The notes under the pieces are model-generated. The model did no database searches, was not told where the DNA came from, and saw only the letters and a program-made list of their open reading frames with translations. Source: JAIPEL01 sp050115795 (GTDB lineage: Bacteria > Desulfobacterota > Desulfobacteria > Desulfobacterales > CAFBRK01). Taken from it: a stretch of 8,386 nucleotides of DNA. Below are positions 6,391-8,386 of this stretch, in pieces (the first letter of the stretch is position 1; each line of letters starts with the position of its first letter). A program made the position numbers and the translations under genes. Location: the NCBI GenBank assembly GCA_050115795.1, contig JASFPT010000180.1:1-8386 (forward strand). Reading direction: 5' to 3'.

Positions 6391-6975
6391 CTAACGCGGT
6401 TCGATGCGTGATTTCTGATCCAGGCCTTTACCACGCCAGAGGTATAGCGCCAACAGCGGAGCAGAGCCGGTGCGCACGCCGTGAAGGACCCCCGGTTCAT
6501 GGTGGATCGGGACACCCCTTTGCCCCGCGGCCCAATGCCCCTTCCCTTTCGTCCAAAGTGCCGTGGAGCTGAAGGGGACATAGATCTCTTCCGCCTCGTG
6601 GCTGTGCCTGGGATATTCGGTGTCCGGCCCGAGCAGGAGAAACCCGCAAGCGATATCGTCGCTTTTCACCGGACCGCGCAACCCGATACATTCGGTCCAT
6701 CCGTAGTTCTGCAAAAAGGCGTCTCCGACTTCTTCGGCGGTGTAGGTTTGCCCCCAGCAAAGCTGCCTTGCAGATTTCTGGAGAATCTTTATGACCCCTG
6801 CAGAACGGCCTTTTTCATCGACCTCGATTTTCGGCAGATACGAAACGACGGGAACCAGACGGGGAGAAAGCGTTCGGATCGAATAGGGTTTCAAAGGCCA
6901 GTGTTGGAGAAATAGGGAAAGGCAAGGGTTGTCCAAATGCTGCAAATAGTCGAACAGGGCATCTACCAGTTTCAC
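6391..6975 (-). CDS. Cupin of the DMSP lyase / lyase-like family
   Basis: A 194-residue single-domain cupin. Characterised relatives (DddL, DddQ) cleave dimethylsulfoniopropionate to dimethyl sulfide and acrylate with a divalent metal. The family's first motif, HxHxxxExY, is present exactly as H124-S-H126-EAE-E130-I-Y132 in YPRHSHEAEEIYVPFSSTAL. The second, GxxxxHxxxxxH, is G154 to H159 to H165. H126, E130 and H165 would hold the metal, and Y132 matches the tyrosine proposed as catalytic base in DddQ. Family-typical surroundings are W74-G-Q-T-Y, IACGFLLLGPDT and the end PLLALYLWRGKGL (173-185). There is no signal peptide, so it is cytoplasmic. The length fits DddQ (about 200) and is short for DddL. 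The start is GTG at 6975; a stop codon lies in frame just upstream, ruling out a longer form. Many family members lack DMSP lyase activity, so the substrate is uncertain though the family call is firm. Confidence 0.85.
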   Translation of the reverse strand: MKLVDALFDYLQHLDNPCLSLFLQHWPLKPYSIRTLSPRLVPVVSYLPKIEVDEKGRSAGVIKILQKSARQLCWGQTYTAEEVGDAFLQNYGWTECIGLRGPVKSDDIACGFLLLGPDTEYPRHSHEAEEIYVPFSSTALWTKGKGHWAAGQRGVPIHHEPGVLHGVRTGSAPLLALYLWRGKGLDQKSRIEPR

Positions 6976-6992
6976 AACATTTGGTTTCCTTT
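6972..6992 (-). promoter_or_regulatory. Ribosome site with a two-codon ORF overlapping the cupin start
   Basis: Read on the - strand, AAAGGA (6992-6987) is followed 6 bases later by ATG-TTG-TGA (6980-6972). The TGA overlaps the cupin's GTG start (6975-6973) as GTGA. The SD is therefore better placed for the tiny out-of-frame ORF than for the cupin's GTG, which is 11 bases away. Ribosomes may start at the ATG, stop after two codons and restart at the overlapping GTG, or may use the GTG directly. The consequence would be reduced or tunable cupin expression. Confidence 0.4.
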
Positions 6993-6995
6993 AAT

Positions 6996-7042
6996 CGGGA
7001 ATCAGCCGCCGGCCGGAGTCTTTGAATTTTCTATGATTCCCG
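6996..7042. repeat. 9-bp inverted repeat upstream of the cupin gene
   Basis: CGGGAATCA (6996-7004) is exactly complementary in inverted order to TGATTCCCG (7034-7042), with 29 bases between. It fills most of the gap between the DUF2062 gene and the cupin gene, and its near arm ends 3 bases before the cupin's Shine-Dalgarno site. In RNA it would make a hairpin just ahead of the ribosome site; in DNA it could be two half-sites for a dimeric regulator. It is not a standard terminator because the - strand bases after it (ATTAAAGG) are not a U-tract. The two roles cannot be separated from sequence. Confidence 0.4.
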
Positions 7043-7053
7043 CGGATCGTCCG

Positions 7054-7638
7054 TCAGTTTTTCCGGCGGGGAACGGTTTTTCTTACGATGTTGCGGACCT
7101 TCCGGGGTTTTTCGACGCGCTTTTTTCGACGCTTTTCCTTTTTCAGCTCGCGGCGCTCGACCAGCTTCTGTCTGATGTCCAGCTGGTATTTGTTCACGGC
7201 GGAAAAGGCGAAAAAGTAACCGGCCACGGCCAGGGGGATGCCGAGGATGACGCCGCCCAGGGTCATCAGGGAGATGATCTCCGGCGTGCTCCAGAGCATC
7301 TCCAGAAACCAGGACATGTCCATGGTCTTCGGAAAGGGGTAGAGCTGCTCGATGCCGACCACCTTGGCCCCGAGCAGATAGGTCACCGGGTAGATCACCG
7401 GTGCGGTCACCGGATTGGATATCCAGACCCCCACCGCCGCGGAAATCTTGTTCCACTTGAAAAGCACGGCAAAAAAGACTGCGATGGCCATCTGAAACCC
7501 GAGCGTGGGGGACATGCCGACAAAAAGCCCCAGGGCGAATCCCAGACCGATTTCCCGGGGGGTCCCCCTGATTTTCAAGAACCGCTCGTAGCCCCTCTGC
7601 CAGGCTGCGGTCAGCCTGCTGCCGTACTGGTTCACCAT
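7054..7638 (-). CDS. DUF2062 family membrane protein with basic tail
   Basis: A 194-residue protein of the DUF2062 (COG3216) family, whose function is not established. Conserved landmarks are GTPREIGLGFALGLFVGMSP and TLGFQM (25-50), then NKISAAVGVWISNPVTAP and the following VIYPVTYLLGA (63-91). Hydrophobic segments at about 30-60, 65-90 and 122-148 indicate two to four membrane passes. The last 40 residues (155-194) are extremely basic, with clusters such as KKEKRRKKR, so this tail should lie in the cytoplasm and may touch nucleic acid or acidic lipids. The ATG at 7638 fits the family start; the ribosome site is weak. It is 78 bases upstream of the cupin and 157 bases downstream of the PHP gene on the same strand. 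Shared transcription is possible, but the gaps leave room for separate promoters. Confidence 0.85.
   Translation of the reverse strand: MVNQYGSRLTAAWQRGYERFLKIRGTPREIGLGFALGLFVGMSPTLGFQMAIAVFFAVLFKWNKISAAVGVWISNPVTAPVIYPVTYLLGAKVVGIEQLYPFPKTMDMSWFLEMLWSTPEIISLMTLGGVILGIPLAVAGYFFAFSAVNKYQLDIRQKLVERRELKKEKRRKKRVEKPRKVRNIVRKTVPRRKN
7108..7132 (-). repeat. Short tandem repeat in the basic tail of the DUF2062 gene
   Basis: The + strand shows TTTTTCGACGC (7108-7118) followed almost at once by TTTTTTCGACGC (7121-7132). On the coding strand this spells part of the lysine/arginine-rich tail (about residues 169-177). The A-rich runs make it a likely spot for slippage and length change of the tail between strains. 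Confidence 0.5.
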
Positions 7639-7795
7639 CTACCGATTTTGCCGTCTTTTGATGGGGTCCGCGACTGCCGGCGGCATCCGGCTTCCGACCG
7701 GAGCCTGCCTCCTTTGGAAGGCTCCTTTTACCAAATCGGAGGCGGGTTGTAAACGCCGTCAGCGCCCTTTCGGAAACAATTTTTTTTCTGAATAT
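7639..7795. other. Spacer between the PHP and DUF2062 genes
   Basis: A 157-base gap with no open gene. It holds the hairpin at 7700-7729, further small GC-rich stems to its left (GCCGG and CCGGC around 7675-7690), and an 8-base T-run on the + strand (7780-7787) next to the palindrome TGAATATTCA (7789-7798), which overlaps the PHP stop codon. The AT-rich patch just after the PHP stop could host a promoter for the DUF2062 gene, but no clear -35/-10 pair could be chosen. Confidence 0.35.
7700..7729 (+). terminator. Hairpin with T-tract, + strand orientation
   Basis: GGAGCCT (7700-7706) pairs with AGGCTCC (7719-7725). Inside, TCC (7710-7712) pairs with GGA (7716-7718) around a TTT loop, leaving a 3-base GCC bulge. 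TTTT follows at 7726-7729. In form this is an intrinsic terminator for + strand transcripts, yet no + strand gene lies nearby on its left; the nearest ends at 5642. On the - strand the hairpin would instead sit in the leader of the DUF2062 gene without a U-tract. It may stop antisense transcription or act as a leader structure. Confidence 0.35.
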
Positions 7796-8386
7796 TCAAT
7801 CGATTGGGCGTTTCCAGGCGCCGTCGAAACCAAGCCGGGCCAGGTGCCGGACGGCCCGGTCGAAATCTTTTCCGATGCCGGCAGGGCCGTGGGAGTCGTC
7901 GCCGGGGACAACGGCGATGCCAAGGGCCAGGGCCTGTCGCAGGATCGACTCGGTGGGGTACGGTTCGTCGGCCCCCTTGGCCAGGGCGCGCAGATTGCAG
8001 TCGAGGATCAGATTCCGCTCCCGGATCAGCTCCAGGTTGCGCCGGACCCGTCTGGCGACCCGGGGGGTCTCCATCCGCCTCCGGTAGTCCGGATCGTGGA
8101 TGCGGACCAGGTCGAAGTGGCCCACCACGGCAGGGGAAAGCGAACGGATCATCTCGTACTGCAGGTCGAAGTAGCGAAGGTAGAGGGGCTCTATGCCGCC
8201 GGCGGCATCTGCCGCCCTGCGGTAATGCTCGGCGGAAAAATCAAAATTCTCGTCGTCGACGTGGTGCACGGAGCCGACGATGTAATCGGGCCGGTGCCGG
8301 TCGATCAACGACCGGCAAAAATCGATCCCGCCGGTGTAGGTTTCCGTCTCCATCCCCACGAAGATCCGGAGCCGGTCCCGGTATCG
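7796..8386 (-). CDS. PHP-family histidinol-phosphatase-like protein, N-terminus cut off
   Basis: The C-terminal 196 residues of a metal-dependent PHP-fold phosphoesterase; the frame stays open through the right edge of the window. Visible metal-site motifs are GMETE (11-15 of the visible part), a histidine pair in YIVGSVHHVDDENFDF, the GHFDL motif, and PGDDSHGPAGIGKDF near the end. An N-R-A-L-A-K-G...EPYP stretch followed by ILRQALALGI resembles HisJ/HisK-type histidinol phosphatases (about 260-280 residues), which remove phosphate from histidinol-phosphate in histidine synthesis. The missing 70-80 residues should carry the first HxH motif. No other histidine gene is visible, so a different phosphoester substrate is possible. 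An internal GTG at 8359 could be mistaken for a start, but conserved-looking sequence (RYRDRLRIFVG) continues upstream of it. Confidence 0.82.
   Translation of the reverse strand, partial: RYRDRLRIFVGMETETYTGGIDFCRSLIDRHRPDYIVGSVHHVDDENFDFSAEHYRRAADAAGGIEPLYLRYFDLQYEMIRSLSPAVVGHFDLVRIHDPDYRRRMETPRVARRVRRNLELIRERNLILDCNLRALAKGADEPYPTESILRQALALGIAVVPGDDSHGPAGIGKDFDRAVRHLARLGFDGAWKRPID

Noticed and set aside
6278..6394. A 38-codon + strand frame ending in a CGKC-containing sequence
   Set aside because: The cysteine pair is suggestive, but there is no ribosome site, it overlaps the cupin's end on the opposite strand, and the frame is proline/serine/glycine-rich as expected of noise.
7789..7798. 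Palindrome TGAATATTCA beside a run of eight T
   Set aside because: A 10-base AT-rich palindrome is unremarkable and overlaps the PHP stop codon. The T-run follows no convincing stem on the + strand, and on the - strand it is an A-run, so it is not a terminator for the PHP gene.

Overview
The window is a GC-rich stretch of bacterial DNA (roughly 60% GC by eye, strong G/C preference at third codon positions, Shine-Dalgarno-type starts). Nothing in it fixes the taxon. The gene content (a fused sucrose-phosphate synthase/phosphatase beside a PfkB sugar kinase, a TPR-methyltransferase, a DUF2062 protein and a PHP histidinol-phosphatase-like protein) would suit a marine or halotolerant member of the Desulfobacterota, but that is a low-confidence inference from style and content.

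Left half, + strand (257-5642): a compact gene row. A probable 29-residue single-span membrane peptide (257-346) has a good ribosome site. It is followed by a TPR-plus-SAM methyltransferase (374-1342), a PfkB/ribokinase-family sugar kinase, probably a fructokinase (1339-2244), a sucrose-phosphate synthase fused to a sucrose-phosphate phosphatase (2237-4441), and a multi-span membrane protein of unknown function (about 4515-5642). The methyltransferase/kinase junction is an ATGA overlap and the kinase/synthase junction is an 8-base overlap, so these three are almost certainly co-transcribed and translationally coupled. The synthase fusion would make sucrose from UDP-glucose and fructose-6-phosphate. 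The kinase could supply fructose-6-phosphate or recover fructose when sucrose is broken down. Sucrose made this way is usually a compatible solute.

Right half, - strand (5662-8386): four genes read leftwards. From right to left they are a PHP-family histidinol-phosphatase-like protein cut by the window edge (8386-7796), a DUF2062 membrane protein with a very basic C-terminal tail (7638-7054), a cupin of the DMSP lyase / lyase-like family with all expected metal and catalytic positions (6975-6391), and a GNAT acetyltransferase (6147-5662). The last converges on the + strand membrane protein with 19 bases between stop codons.

The most interesting points are: the DMSP lyase-like cupin close to a sucrose-synthesis operon (two osmolyte-related functions in one neighbourhood); an unusual start region for that cupin (a 9-bp inverted repeat, then an SD placed for an out-of-frame two-codon ORF whose stop overlaps the cupin's GTG start); a 46-codon open stretch in frame beyond the cupin's amber stop; the intact phosphatase active site in the fused synthase; and the tiny membrane peptide at the head of the + strand row. 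No mobile element, CRISPR array, tRNA or rRNA was seen.
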